Assembly: GCF_026151205.1 (NCBI RefSeq)
Contig: NC_087079.1
Location: 868,001-932,000, forward strand
Direction of reading: 5' to 3'
DNA: 64,000 nt
DNA from: Bolinopsis microptera
Taxonomy: Eukaryota > Ctenophora > Tentaculata > Lobata > Bolinopsidae
Position numbers and translations under genes: made by a program. Below the pieces are notes generated by a model. It saw only the letters and a program-made list of their open reading frames with translations. It did not search any database and was not told the origin of the DNA. Positions 32,901 to 42,433 of the stretch are shown here, in pieces. The first letter of the stretch is position 1, and the number at the start of each line of letters is the position of its first letter.

Positions 32901-35900
32901 GTAAAACTAAAGTAAAAGTAAAATACAGCGAATAAAACTATCACAAATGGGAAACAGGCGATTTTAAGTAAATCAAGCTTCTTTTTCTTTTTTAAATTTT
33001 GTTATTTCATTATTTTTTTTTTAAGAAAAAAAAGATACCGTAGTAATCAAGTTAGTGTTTCTAAAAACTAAAATATAAAGTTTTTTTATTGAAACGAATA
33101 AGAAAACGAATAAGAAACCTAGATTTTTCATAAATTCCTCAGCTGTCGTATAATTGAAATGCTTTGTGCAGGCAATTTTATCAAATAATCTTTTTGCAAA
33201 ATTTTTACAGTTATCTCTAAATAGTTTGTAGTTTAAATCTTTTTCGTTTTTTACCAATTCTATCATTTCTAAAATAGTATAATTGGACTCATCTTCAATC
33301 AAAAGATTCACTGGAGAACTGCGTGGACGCGTAGAAAATTCACAAACCGGACCGTTAATCGGAGGACCGATGCCGATTTTGATGCAGTCTCTTTCTTTTT
33401 CTAGTGTCAGGAAAATTCCGATGTTTGTTTAGAACTAAAAATGCGTGATAATCAATAGATGTATACTGCTTCCCAACTTTTTCTTTTATGATAGATGGAG
33501 ATTTACTGTAAGGTGCCTCAAGCGGGGATTTGCAAACTGCGATATGGGTAACTGACGGGGTAATTGCATCCTGGTCCATATTTTCTAGAATCATGTCAGT
33601 TATATTATGAACAGAACTGAAATTTAGATATATATATTTTTCTGTTTCCGGATAGTTTCCTTCGTTGTACTCGTAGCCAGTCTGTAGAATGGCTTGGTTG
33701 ACCGATCTCTGGTGGCCATGGTGTCTGTCTCCCTTATTGTAGTAATCGTATCCACCAGGGTGAGTAGATAGGGTGTCCCTTCCCACAGGGTGATGGTGTC
33801 TCATGGTGCCGATGGCACCATGAGACGAGGAACTCAAATAAAAGTTTCCAACTACATTGCAAATTATAACGATTAATAAATAACAGACCATACATGAGCA
33901 TTGCACTTCCTACGCGAGGTTTTATAGCAGCGCTAGGTGGAGTATCATGTTACTAAATTATGCCATATTTGGGAGACCCTGGATGGGGGTACACGGATCC
34001 AATCCGAACTAATGTCTTTACTCTAGATGTGTAGCATATTATTCAACATTATGCATAATTATCATGAGGTTGGATTTTGGGCTGTATGAAGGATTAGTAT
34101 GAATAATGAGATCAGAGATGTTCTAAGTGGTTCCACCTCGTCTCCGATAACAATGCTCTCAGAATTTAAGAGGGCTTATATCTGAAGAAACTCAAGAACT
34201 GTTATAAAACTAAATAAAATGAACCTATAAGCTCTAGAAAGGCACCTTCATCTTCACCTTCATACCAGAGGTCTTTCAAAGAAATCCAGTTAACAGCTCC
34301 TAGACAATTTTAGAATGCTGGAGACCAGATTAACAGAACTTATACTTGAGTAGAAATAGGACAACTATGCAATGGTAGCTATGGTGGCTATTGTAACCAT
34401 GATTTAATATATGTCTGATATCTATATATTATATATGGGATATATTGTTTTTTTTTTTTTTTTTTAGAGAGGCTGGGCCTGGTTGGCCCACGAGAGGATA
34501 GCATATGAATGCTTTGCCTACCTCTGGGGTATGGCAGTCCTGTGGGAGGATGCCAGTGGAATCAAGATGTGTAATCAAGGATGATGGTAAGTGTTGTGGG
34601 GTGTGTCATAGATAAACGCTTAAGTGGTGGTTGAGTGTGGAAGAGAGAGGCGAAATAAGACGGCGTTAAAGTAGTCGCTATGTTACACCTGTCTGGTCCA
34701 ACTCCTCTGGCACCACTAAGCGTTTAGTGTGGTTTGTAAAGTTGACAATGGTGGAGATGTGTTGGTTGTCGAATATGTCATTGACAGAGAGGTAGTAGTC
34801 CCGGAAATATTGACCTCTTATTTGGGCAATAGCCGGGCACTGTCCGAGAAAGTGTGAGACAGTCTCCTCTTCGTCGCCGCATTTAGGACAAGCACTTGTG
34901 TCTGATTTGCGAATGGTGTGTAGGTGTTTGTTGAGGCCACAATGTCCCGTGATGAGGTGCACTGCAGTTCTATAATTTTGTCTGTTGTTACTGAGTGTAG
35001 TGTTGAGATTTTTGATGATGTTGATGTTTTTATGTCCAAGTGTCAGTTTAGTGTGTCTGGGACCATCAGTAATCCATGATTCTTGATTAAGTTTTGTGAC
35101 TTTGTCGTTGATCAGGCGTTTGATGTAAGATTGTGGAATTGGGCAATTCAAAGTGGATTCACTGGTTGTACCATTTTTGGCCAGCTCGTCTGCTTTTTCA
35201 TTACCCCACAATCCAATGTGTGCAGCTATCCATCTGATCTCTAAGGTGTTAGTGGATCCGAGTGTATTGAGGGTGTCGTAACAGGATATATTGTTTATAA
35301 ACAATATAAACAATATAAAACTGACCTTGATAAGAGGACTGATGTCAGGAGGGGGGGGGGGGGGGGGGGGTATTGCTTAACTATAGCAACTATGGTAACT
35401 ATGGTGACTATGGTAACTATAGTAACTATAGCAACTATGGTAACTATGGTAACTATGGTAACTATAGTAACTAATCTAACTATGGTAACTATGGTAACTA
35501 TAGTAACTATAGTAACTATAGTAACTATAGTAACTATGGTAACTATAGTAACTAATCTAACTATGGTAACTATGGTAAGTATGGTAACTATGGTAACTAT
35601 GGTAACTATGGTAACTTTGGTAACTATAGTAACTATGGTAAGTATGTTAAGTATGGTAACTGTTAACTATAGTAACTATGGTAAGTATGTTAAGTATGGT
35701 AACTGTTAACTATAGTAACTATGGTAACTATGGTAACTATGGTAGCTATGGTAACTATGGTAACTATGGTAACTATGGTAACTATAGTAACTATAGTAAC
35801 TATGGTAACTATGGTAACTGTGGTAACTATAGTAACTATAGTAACTATAGTAACTATAGTAACTATGGTAACTATGGTAACTGTGGTAACTATAGTAACT

Positions 35901-38900
35901 ATGGTAACTATGGTAACTATAGTAACTATAGTAATTATAGTAACTATATTAACTATAGTAACTATAGCAACTATGGTAACTATGGTAACTATGGTAACTA
36001 TAGTAACTAATCTAACTATGGTAACTATGGTAACTATAGTAACTATAGTAACTATGGTAACTATGGTAACTTTGGTAACTATAGTAACTATGGTAAGTAC
36101 AGGGTGGCCCAAAAGTGACTACCCACACGCAACCTCTTAATAACTCACGTAATTCGTCTCCAAATTGCACCAAAATTTCAGAGATTATAGATATGGGTCA
36201 AACTTAGATTTCCTAAAAGTTTCGTAAGCCACGCCCAATTACAGTGGGCGTGGCGTGACACTCCCTCTTTTTCACTATTGTCTTCATAAAATGAAAACGC
36301 TTCAAGCTAAGAACTCCAAATTTTTTGCACACATTTGGCTTGATAATTTAAAACCTTTCCCAAAGTTTCAAGTTCATTGTTCAAAATTTGGCTGAGCTAT
36401 GACCATTTCAAAATTCATCGGAAACGTGATCCGAGCACTCAGTCAGTGATCTCTGCACTCAATCAGTGATCTCGTCACCCAATCTGATCAAGAGTAAGGC
36501 GTTAGCTGTATTAATGAGGTTCATTAGGCTTTACCAAACATACTGAGGATATGACGACCTGATCATGATTAATTGGATACTGATAATGACTTAGCTAGAC
36601 AGGAAAACAGTAAACACCAAATTCTTCGTAAAAGTAAGGTCCTAGGATTCCACGAGAACTGATGGCGCACCAGATCGTGACCTTTTCAGGAAAATCAGGA
36701 ATCACGGTCTAAAAGTTGGTGTTTCTTTGTGATCCGATAGGCCCGGTTAGAAAGATCTCGCTTTAGGATTCGTTGAAGGGATGTTCTGCTGAGGTCTAAG
36801 GCAGGAGCTCGTTTTCGGGTGCCAATTTTAGGTGTATCCATCACGTCACAAACAACCATGGTGATGTTTTCTTCGGTCCTCGCAGTTCGTCTTCTGCCGA
36901 CTCTTCGCCGATCGTTTGCAGAAAAAGTTAACTTGATCTTGTAATGCATATCAAAGCAGCTTTTCCGGCAAGGAGATGGTCGGTTGAATTTCATTTGAAA
37001 TTGTCGTTTAAGCTGAGGACAGAACTCCCCATTCTCTTTCTTCAGGTAGACAAACAATCGTTGTTCCGCAGTATAGGGAGGATAGTGAACCATTTTCGAT
37101 GATTCAATGGATAGTTCATTCCTTTTTATCGATTGTAAGGAACGAACCTGTGACTAGCAGGGCTAAGCCCTGCAACCAATCAAGCGGTGCATGTGAGCCA
37201 AACAGGCCATTAACCAAGTGCAGAGATCACTGACTGAGTGCTCGGATCACGTTTCCGATGAATTTTGAAATGGTCATAACTCAGCCAAATTTTGAACAAT
37301 GAACTTGAAACTTTGGGAAAGGTTTTAAATTATCAAGCCAAATGTGTGCAAAAAATTTGGAGTTCTTAGCTTAAAGCGTTCTCATTTTATGAAGACAATA
37401 GTGAAAAAGAGGGAGTGTCACGCCACGCCCACTGTAATTGGGCGTGGCTTACGAAACTTTCAGGAAATCTAAGTTTGACCCATATCTATAATCTCTGAAA
37501 TTTTGGTGCAATTTGAAGACGAATTACGTGAGTTATTAAGAGGTTGCGTGTGGGTAGTCACTTTTGGGCCACCCTGTATGTTAAGTATGGTAACTGTTAA
37601 CTATAGTAACTATGGTAAGTATGTTAAGTATGGTAACTGTTAACTATAGTAACTATGGTAACTATGGTAACTCTGCCGTTTTCTGACAAAAGTGCTTAAG
37701 TAACACAAGGTTCATTTTGTGCAAATTGACTTTAAAAATTTCAATTCTGTAATTGCTCTGGGCTAGCTGCTGTCAAATTTAAACTGCACCCACTATGTTT
37801 CTAAGGTACTTTGTCGACTTTTGAGACTTCTGACAAGGTTTCATCATCCTAACTTCTCGGAAAGTGCCTCAAAACTACAAATTATAGTTCGAATTTCTTA
37901 GAAAAGTGCTTAAGTACAGTCACATCGGCAAATACTACATGTTCTGATGAAAATGACCCGTTCAAACCATTGGTCATCGAAAGTAAAACGAAAAATTAGC
38001 CTAAAACTGTTGTGATGAAACATTGGTTGTAAATAGGGGACACGCTGAAATAGAAAATTTGAAATTTCGTTTTCTGAGAAAAGTGCTTAAGTACAGCCAC
38101 ATCGGCAAAAGCTCCATGTTCTGATGAAAATGACCCGTTCAAACCATTGGTCATCGAAAGTAAAGCGAAAAATTAGCCTTAAACTGTTGTGATGAAACAT
38201 TGGTTGTGAAAGGGGACACGCTGAAATATAAAATTTGAAAATTTCGTTTTCTGACAAAAGTGCTTAAGTACAGCCACATTAGTGGGAACTTTATCTGCGA
38301 TCATTCTGACCTAAAATTTTACGACAAATTGATTGGTGTTTGTTTAAGAAAACGAAAACACTCCTTTCTCCCCAGTGGATTAAAAAATAGTCGGAATTCT
38401 ACCAGCATTTCAACGAAGAGTTGAATGGTGAAAGTACGGGATAATAATAAATAAGTTTCTTTCTTTAGAAATTAAATTAAGAACTCAGATGAGGCTTTCT
38501 TCATAAAGACCAAGGATTTGCGAATTATTCATATCGTAACGCGAGGCAAAGAAAAACAAGCGTATAAAAATGTAACATAATTGTAAGTAATACTGTACAT
38601 AAATAACTGGTAAATAATACAAGAAATAGATGATTTTTAGTCAAACACTCGATTAAGATCTGTTATATCTGTACTATCAGGCAAGTTCATCCAGAATACC
38701 CTACTACTCGGGGCCATAAGCCTGCACAGTTTACGTATAATATCTTGTTTTTTGGGAGTAGCTATCCCCCGGGGCTCTTCCTGGGCGAAAGCTATTTTGC
38801 AACCTATGGAAATGAGTCTCTCGTCTTTTTGTCTGAGAAATGGAGTGGAATGAAAGGAAACCTCGTCATTATTTGTTTTCCATTCCATTTCTACAGACCC

Positions 38901-41900
38901 ACGCTGGAAAACTACAACTTTAACATCTTTTAAGAGAGGTCTCTTAGTTTTACAACGATTGCTTGTTCTGTAGGACCTTGGCCACGATTCAAAGTCTATG
39001 CAGTTCATGCTTATCGCAGTACCCACCTGTTCAACTGCCTGAACAAAGTCCTTATAAGTCTCTTATAATCATGAAGTTGACCTGATTGTTTATATGGACA
39101 ACTCCACTTTATGGTGGAATGAGTCTGCACTCATAAAGGTGTGCCATGGTTCTAAATATTTGACCGTTATCTTGTCCAGGTCAACATCTGGGCTGTTGAT
39201 AATTGAACATAGGGCAGTAAATAAAGTCAAACACTTGTTTTGAGCAGAACAATTGTCTGCCCAAAAAATGATCTCCCTGCTACCACCAATCTTGCCTGCG
39301 GCAAAATGTTTTATTGCCCTTATCCAAGTCGAGGACACATTCTCATCTTTCCTTCCTGCGATTGACTCATTCCAAAGAATCGCTAAAGCAAAGGAGCTCC
39401 GTCTGACCCCAGCCTTGCGAAGGTCTCGTTAAATGTGACAAGGCGTCTTGTAAAAATCGCCTCCTTGTACTCCGGCATGTGTGGTAGTAAAAGAACTTTC
39501 TCCATATCAACAGAGAAGGAGCAGTGAGGCAAATCGCTTCTATCTCTTTGGTAATGTTCCCTTGCCTGTCGATAATCCCGCCAGTCTCAACTTATAAGAG
39601 AATACAAAATTTTAAAGCAAATTATGACGTATATTTTGAAACGTTCTGCAATCTGCATTGACAAATCGGCAATTTTGACGGCGAAGCTAGCGTTTCTGAA
39701 GTTTATGACCATCACCAATCGATCCGCCGTGAAAATTTAGATTTGTTAGTACCGATTATATAGTTTCAGTTGGCAGAATCAACATTTAATTAAACGTATA
39801 ATGGCACTTAAGCACTTTTGTGAGAAAACGAGCCCGTTTTCACAAAAGTGCTTAAGTGACATAAATTGTTTTTTCCCAGGCCAAAAGACCCACAATCACC
39901 AAATTGCCGTCACTAGGCCAGTTTTTGACGTAGAAAACAATGCCACCATTTTCAGTTCCCAAAATGGCACCATTTTTGAAATAAACGGCACCCGTTTTCC
40001 AAAATGTTACTTAAGCACTTTTCTCAGAAAAATGACCATTTTTTGCATTTTAGGGGGTTCCAAAAAGGGGGTTTTGGGGGGTCGGCGAATGTATCCAATG
40101 GTCCTCAGGGATAGTTCTTGACCCAAAAACAAAAGTTAGACCAAAAAACCCGAAATTTCCAAAATGTTACTTAAGCACTTTTGTCAGAAAACGGCAGAAC
40201 TATGGTAGCTATGGTAACTATGGTAACTATGGTAACTATGGTAACTATAGTAACTATAGTAACTATGGTAACTATGGTAACTGTGGTAACTATAGTAACT
40301 ATAGTAACTATAGTAACTATAGTAACTATGGTAACTATGGTAACTGTGGTAACTATAGTAACTATGGTAACTATGGTAACTATAGTAACTATAGTAATTA
40401 TAGTAACTATATTAACTATAGTAACTAAAGTAACTATAGTAACTATATTAACTATAGTAACTATAGTAACTATGGTAACTATAGTAACTAATCTAACTAT
40501 GGTAACTATGGTAGCTATGGTAACTATGGTAACTATGGTAACTATGGTAACTATGGTAACTATGGTAACTATGGTAACTATAGCTATGATAACTATGGTA
40601 ACTATGGTAACTATAGTAACTAATCTAACTATGGTAACTATGGTAGCTATGGTAACTATGGTAACTATGGTAACTATGGTAACTATGGTAACTATGGTAA
40701 CTATAGTAACTAATCTAACTATGGTAACTATGGTAGCTATGGTAACTATGGTAACTATGGTAACTATAGTAACTATAGTAACTATAGTAACTATGGTAAC
40801 TATGGTAACTGTGGTAACTATAGTAACTATGGTAACTATGGTAACTATAGTAACTATAGTAATTATAGTAACTATATTAACTATAGTAACTAAAGTAACT
40901 ATAGTAACTATATTAACTATAGTAACTATAGTAACTATGGTAACTATAGTAACTAATCTAACTATGGTAACTATGGTAGCTATGGTAACTATGGTAACTA
41001 TGGTAGCTATGGTAACTATAGTAACTATGGTAACTATAGTAACTAATCTAACTATGGTAACTATGGTAACTATGGTAACTATGGTAACTATGGTAACTAT
41101 GGTAACTATGGTAACTATGGTAACTATGGTAACTATGGTAACTATGGTAACTATGGTAACTATAGCTATGATAACTATGGTAACTATGGTAACTATGGTA
41201 ACTATGGTAACTATGGTAACTATGGTAACTATGGTAACTATAGTAACTATGGTAACTATGGTAACTATGGTAACTATAGTAACTATAGTAACTATGGTAA
41301 CTATAGTAACTATAGTAACTATGATAACTATGGTAACTATGGTAACTATGGTAACTATGGTAACTATAGTAACTATAGTAACTATAGTAACTATGGTAAC
41401 TATGGTAACTATGGTAACTATGGTAACTATGGTAACTATGGTAACTATGGTAACTATGGTAACTATGGTAACTATAGCTATGATAACTATGGTAACTATG
41501 GTAACTATGGTAACTATGGTAACTATGGTAACTATGGTAACTATGGTAACTATGGTAACTATGGTAACTATGGTAACTATAGTAACTATAGTAACTATGG
41601 TAACTATGGTAACTATGGTAACTATGGTAACTATGGTAACTATGGTAACTATGGTAACTATGGTAACTATAGTAACTATGGTAACTATAGTAACTATGGT
41701 AACTATGGTAACTAAGATATAAACAATATAAAACTGACCTTGTTAAGAGGACTGATGTCAGGAGGGGGTAGTATTGTAGATATACCTTTACCACTGAGAG
41801 CTGAAAGAAGTCTAACTGAGCTGTCCTCTCCCAGCACCACGACACGTGGGGTCTTCTTAGTGTTACAGTGCATTACTGGACTGATCTTACTGACTGGTAC

Positions 41901-42433
41901 ACGTGTCTGTGTGGAGTATTGTATTGGAACATTTATTAACTTAAATTAATTAATCGAATTACAGATTCAATAACAGATTCTTAATTTAATGAATAGTAGG
42001 CAGGCAGGACAGAATTCATCACTGTTTCTTGAAAAATCATATCAGCACCATAATATTAACATAATATAATATGTATGAAAAACAATACTGCACAATTTTA
42101 CTTTTTTGTTAACTGCAAGTTGCAACATATTAATTGCAACTTGTCTCTACTATAATATTAATTATTATTGTAGGGACTCATGGCAATACTTCATCTGGAA
42201 CATTCGGACGGAAGTTAGAACATACAAATTAAATGAGCAGCTAACCTGACAGAAGATGTTACTATGGTAACTATGGTAACTATGTTAACTATGTTAACTA
42301 TGGTAACTATGGTAACCTGAGAGAAGAAGTGAGCGAGGAAGTTGATGGACCAGACACTCAGATCACGTGATGTTCCACAGTACAAGTAATTGTCACGTGT
42401 TAATCCCACCCACTGGATACCATGCTCGCACAC
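26936..42433 (-). CDS. WD-repeat (beta-propeller) protein, four consecutive internal exons
   Basis: The exons in order of translation are 42433-42317 (117 nt; an alternative acceptor at 42440 would add 7 nt), 41906-41739 (168 nt), 29529-29447 (83 nt) and 27041-26936 (106 nt). All have AG/GT borders, and the phases 0-0-0-2-0 fit without adjustment. Recognisable blade phrases are LYCGTSRDLSVWSI, RVVVLGEDSSVRLLSALSG, YYGLIFLLIDSLTIWVY and SRVDHWEEDVLRLML. The order resembles the propeller region of large WD proteins of the WDR87/WDR97 type, but that link is tentative. The start and end of the gene are not found; the N-terminal part may lie beyond the 47-bp array. The 12.2-kb intron between the second and third exons holds satellites and transposons. 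The intron between the third and fourth contains an opposite-strand GPCR gene. Confidence 0.72.
27071..27274. repeat. (GGGA)n microsatellite
   Basis: About 51 uninterrupted copies of a tetranucleotide. The G-rich strand could form quadruplexes. It lies about 30 bp upstream (in the minus direction) of a WD-gene exon. Reading frames through it are artefacts. Confidence 0.95.
27275..27808. other. Upstream region of the GPCR gene
   Basis: No further gene is seen. The palindromic TGTTATATATAACA at 27770-27783 lies about 25 bp before the GPCR start codon and could act as a TATA element. Alternatively, the acceptor-like CTCCAGGCCAG just before the ATG could end a 5' UTR intron. Confidence 0.35.
27809..28897 (+). 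CDS. Rhodopsin-class G-protein-coupled receptor, divergent, single exon (362 aa)
   Basis: Seven hydrophobic helices lie at about 31-52, 64-87, 104-126, 148-170, 195-223, 241-266 and 277-295. Helix 2 has the class signature HLAVSDLLLT (LAxxD). Cys103 before helix 3 could pair with Cys170 or Cys184. Helix 6 has the proline bend (SNLPWF). The normally strict motifs are altered: DRY at the end of helix 3 reads TNK (126-128, in TTNKLLIVVHPL), and NPxxY in helix 7 reads NFYVY. The short ectodomain contains a direct repeat of TNNFTELGIH (residues 4-13 and 14-23), each with an N-glycosylation site, from a 30-bp tandem duplication. The tail is rich in R and G. The frame is intact. The gene lies on the opposite strand within an intron of the WD-repeat gene. 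The ligand cannot be deduced. Confidence 0.8.
   Translation: MVHTNNFTELGIHTNNFTELGIHTSTELHLWISFNILVALSSLVGDTIILVGITRYKAIKLHKAVVVVIIHLAVSDLLLTTFETVPQIISLSAQDWVLGEVFCLLNPNINIVCITATAGLTCVLTTNKLLIVVHPLRAGSWTERRVHMVCAVFWVLGLLQPGQLLHVFFCSSEDLYFNYLDYTCSYRQTPAPAWLEWSAAVFTFGGLLLAMLVLVTTSTLLLLKARKLALERGKCLRWQGVLTVVSTTVVYLVSNLPWFVVTLSSLAVTPSTSTWRTVLFISNLNIMANFYVYSLTVSSFREFICTSARQLAERVGVLTAPATAAEVRRRGGGGRGSWGGAPGRGSAVRSVERGSQVLEESI
28898..29446. other. Intronic or intergenic stretch
   Basis: It is the downstream flank of the GPCR gene and intron of the minus-strand gene. No further exon, repeat or RNA gene was recognised. Confidence 0.5.
29563..29869 (-). mobile_element. tRNA-derived SINE
   Basis: Read on the minus strand, the head (from 29869) has a tRNA-type A box TGGCTTAGTTGGTTAATC and, further on, a B box GTTCGAATCC. 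These are the internal RNA polymerase III promoter of tRNA-derived SINEs. A non-tRNA body of about 200 bp follows, and a TTG-rich tail. A perfect 13-bp target duplication TAATAGTTACCAA flanks it (29550-29562 and 29870-29882). The insertion sits in an intron of the WD-repeat gene. Confidence 0.88.
29898..29950 (-). repeat. Partial copy of WD-gene exon 3 and its acceptor
   Basis: It closely repeats 29495-29541: the phrase CTAGATGTGAGCTACAGTAG and the upstream GTAACTATTTCA recur, but the copy ends after about 14 codons with an in-frame stop and lacks the rest. It lies about 400 bp upstream (in the sense of the gene) of the real exon. Confidence 0.75.
29958..32237 (+). pseudogene. LINE reverse transcriptase, 5'-truncated
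   Basis: The open frame from about 29958 to the stop at 32237 covers the very end of an endonuclease domain and a complete reverse transcriptase: SGRACGPDGIPNELM, YKQGRSCADLVW, motif A NIDMTAAFNTI, GAYQGDSLAGKVF and the catalytic box YADD (31440-31451). The C-terminal region has ARWKMLGHVLR and RRGRPRSNLF. It shares its whole architecture with the LINE at 8173-11346 but is clearly diverged, so it is a different subfamily. No stops or frameshifts interrupt the remaining frame. Without the endonuclease it is a dead-on-arrival copy. It lies antisense in an intron of the WD-repeat gene. Confidence 0.82.
32238..33020. other. AT-rich stretch with TTAGTTAGTTTT and AAGTTATTTT runs
   Basis: The LINE 3' flank is followed (32620-32840) by low-complexity tandem variants of AGTTATTTTA and TTAGTTAGTTTT. 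No gene is seen. Confidence 0.6.
33021..33906 (-). pseudogene. Small secreted protein gene with a frameshift; Asn-Cys-Phe-Ala motif near the C-terminus
   Basis: The ATG at 33906 starts a signal-peptide-like segment (CMVCYLLIVIICNVVGNFYL). A His/Ser/Gly-rich linker follows, then a domain with SSVHNITDMIL and TSIDYHAFLVLN. Near 33411 the frame must shift by one base. The next frame continues the domain with TLEKERDCIKIGIGPP, SNYTILEMIELVKN and FRDNCKNFAKRLFDKI. The NCxxFAxxLxxKI phrase is reminiscent of papain-fold (NlpC/P60- or LRAT-like) families, but the assignment is tentative. A hydrophobic C-terminal stretch (GFLFVFLFVSI) ends it, and AATAAA lies within that stretch. The frameshift means a pseudogene or a sequence error. 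A 13-bp perfect hairpin (33798-33810 with 33814-33826) lies inside the coding part. Confidence 0.5.
33907..34437. other. Intronic stretch without recognisable features
   Basis: Unique-looking sequence; no exon, RNA gene or repeat could be supported. Confidence 0.5.
34448..35283 (-). mobile_element. LINE 3' fragment with RNase H domain and A-tail
   Basis: The insertion is flanked by the 10-bp duplication GGATATATTG (34438-34447 and 35284-35293). On the minus strand it ends in a run of 20 A (34467-34448). The coding remnant (about 35283-34678) includes the end of an RNase H domain (EIRWIAAHIGLWGNEKADEL) and a zinc-knuckle-like segment CPKCGDEEETVSHFLGQCP, typical of I- or Jockey-type elements. 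It is truncated at its 5' end. It lies in an intron of the WD-repeat gene, in the same orientation. Confidence 0.85.
35294..35370 (-). repeat. Partial copy of the end of WD-gene exon 2, with G20 run
   Basis: On the minus strand it reads C20, then TCCTGACATCAGTCCTCTTA, TCAAG and the intron start GTCAGTTTTATATTGTTTAT. This matches the true exon end and donor at 41715-41780 except for small changes and the expanded C-run. It lies on the far side of the 9-bp satellite, so the satellite is bracketed by two copies of this junction. Confidence 0.8.
36100..37576 (-). mobile_element. Mariner-type derivative with 360-bp inverted repeats
   Basis: The element begins CAGGGTGGCCCAAAAGTGAC and ends in its reverse complement. 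TA lies on both sides (36098-36099, 37577-37578), and the flanks rejoin into normal satellite. The inverted repeats are unusually long (36100-36459 and 37218-37576) and highly similar. The interior holds a deleted transposase gene. Confidence 0.9.
36600..37093 (-). pseudogene. Mariner transposase remnant
   Basis: From the ATG at 37093, about 132 residues form the paired helix-turn-helix DNA-binding region of mariner transposases (YTAEQRLFVYLKKENGEF, then GRRRTARTEENI and LSRTSLQRILKRDL, ending HQLLDRDS). A deletion with frameshift follows. The next piece (36689-36600) reads KVTIWCAISSRGILGPYFYE, the segment around the second catalytic region of the family. The stretch carrying the first catalytic aspartate and everything after this piece are gone, so it cannot be active. 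Confidence 0.85.
37673..40197 (-). mobile_element. 2.5-kb DNA transposon with multiple subterminal motif copies
   Basis: The ends are inverted repeats starting CTGCCGTTTTCTGACAAAAG and extending 33 bp without mismatch, flanked by a 4-bp duplication AACT (37669-37672, 40198-40201) within the 9-bp satellite. The end motif TTCTGANAAAAGTGCTTAAG recurs inside near 37896, 38072 and 38252, and inverted or direct near 39806, 39837 and 40007. The left side also has two copies of a roughly 180-bp unit (37880-38250). It contains a decayed transposase-like gene. Confidence 0.85.
38637..39600 (-). pseudogene. Degenerate transposase-like gene inside the 2.5-kb element
   Basis: Pieces in different frames, read on the minus strand in order, are HYQRDRSDLPHCSFSVDMEK and LLPHMPEYKEAIFTRRLVTF (about 39570-39420), IIFWADNCSAQNKCLTLFTA and YLEPWHTFMSADSFHHKVE (39275-39090), then a segment with SMNCIDFESWPRSYRT to the stop at 38637. 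The WADNCSAQNK phrase has the look of the second acidic residue of an RNase H-fold (DDE) transposase. The superfamily is not recognised. Several stops and frameshifts show it is dead. Confidence 0.6.
41907..42316. other. WD-gene intron with a duplicated splice junction
   Basis: This is intron between the first two readable WD exons. On the minus strand, AACATCTTCTGTCAGGTTAG (42259-42240) resembles the real exon end CACTTCTTCTCTCAGGTTAC (42331-42312). Between them lie six copies of the satellite-like GTAACTATG unit. The rest is AT-rich. Confidence 0.55.

Larger units (their letters stand above)
35376..41714. repeat. 9-bp satellite (RGTAACTAT), in three blocks split by two transposons
   Basis: The blocks are 35376-36099, 37577-37672 and 40198-41714, with units GGTAACTAT and AGTAACTAT and rarer variants. 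Higher-order duplication is visible: a block starting near 35721 is repeated near 40200, and another between 40500 and 41040. All frames are open with 3-residue periodicity; these are artefacts. It lies in an intron of the WD-repeat gene. Confidence 0.93.

Noticed and set aside
40181-41845. Very long frames of MVT- or YHS-type tripeptide repeats
   Set aside because: They come from the 9-bp satellite; there is no non-repetitive coding part.
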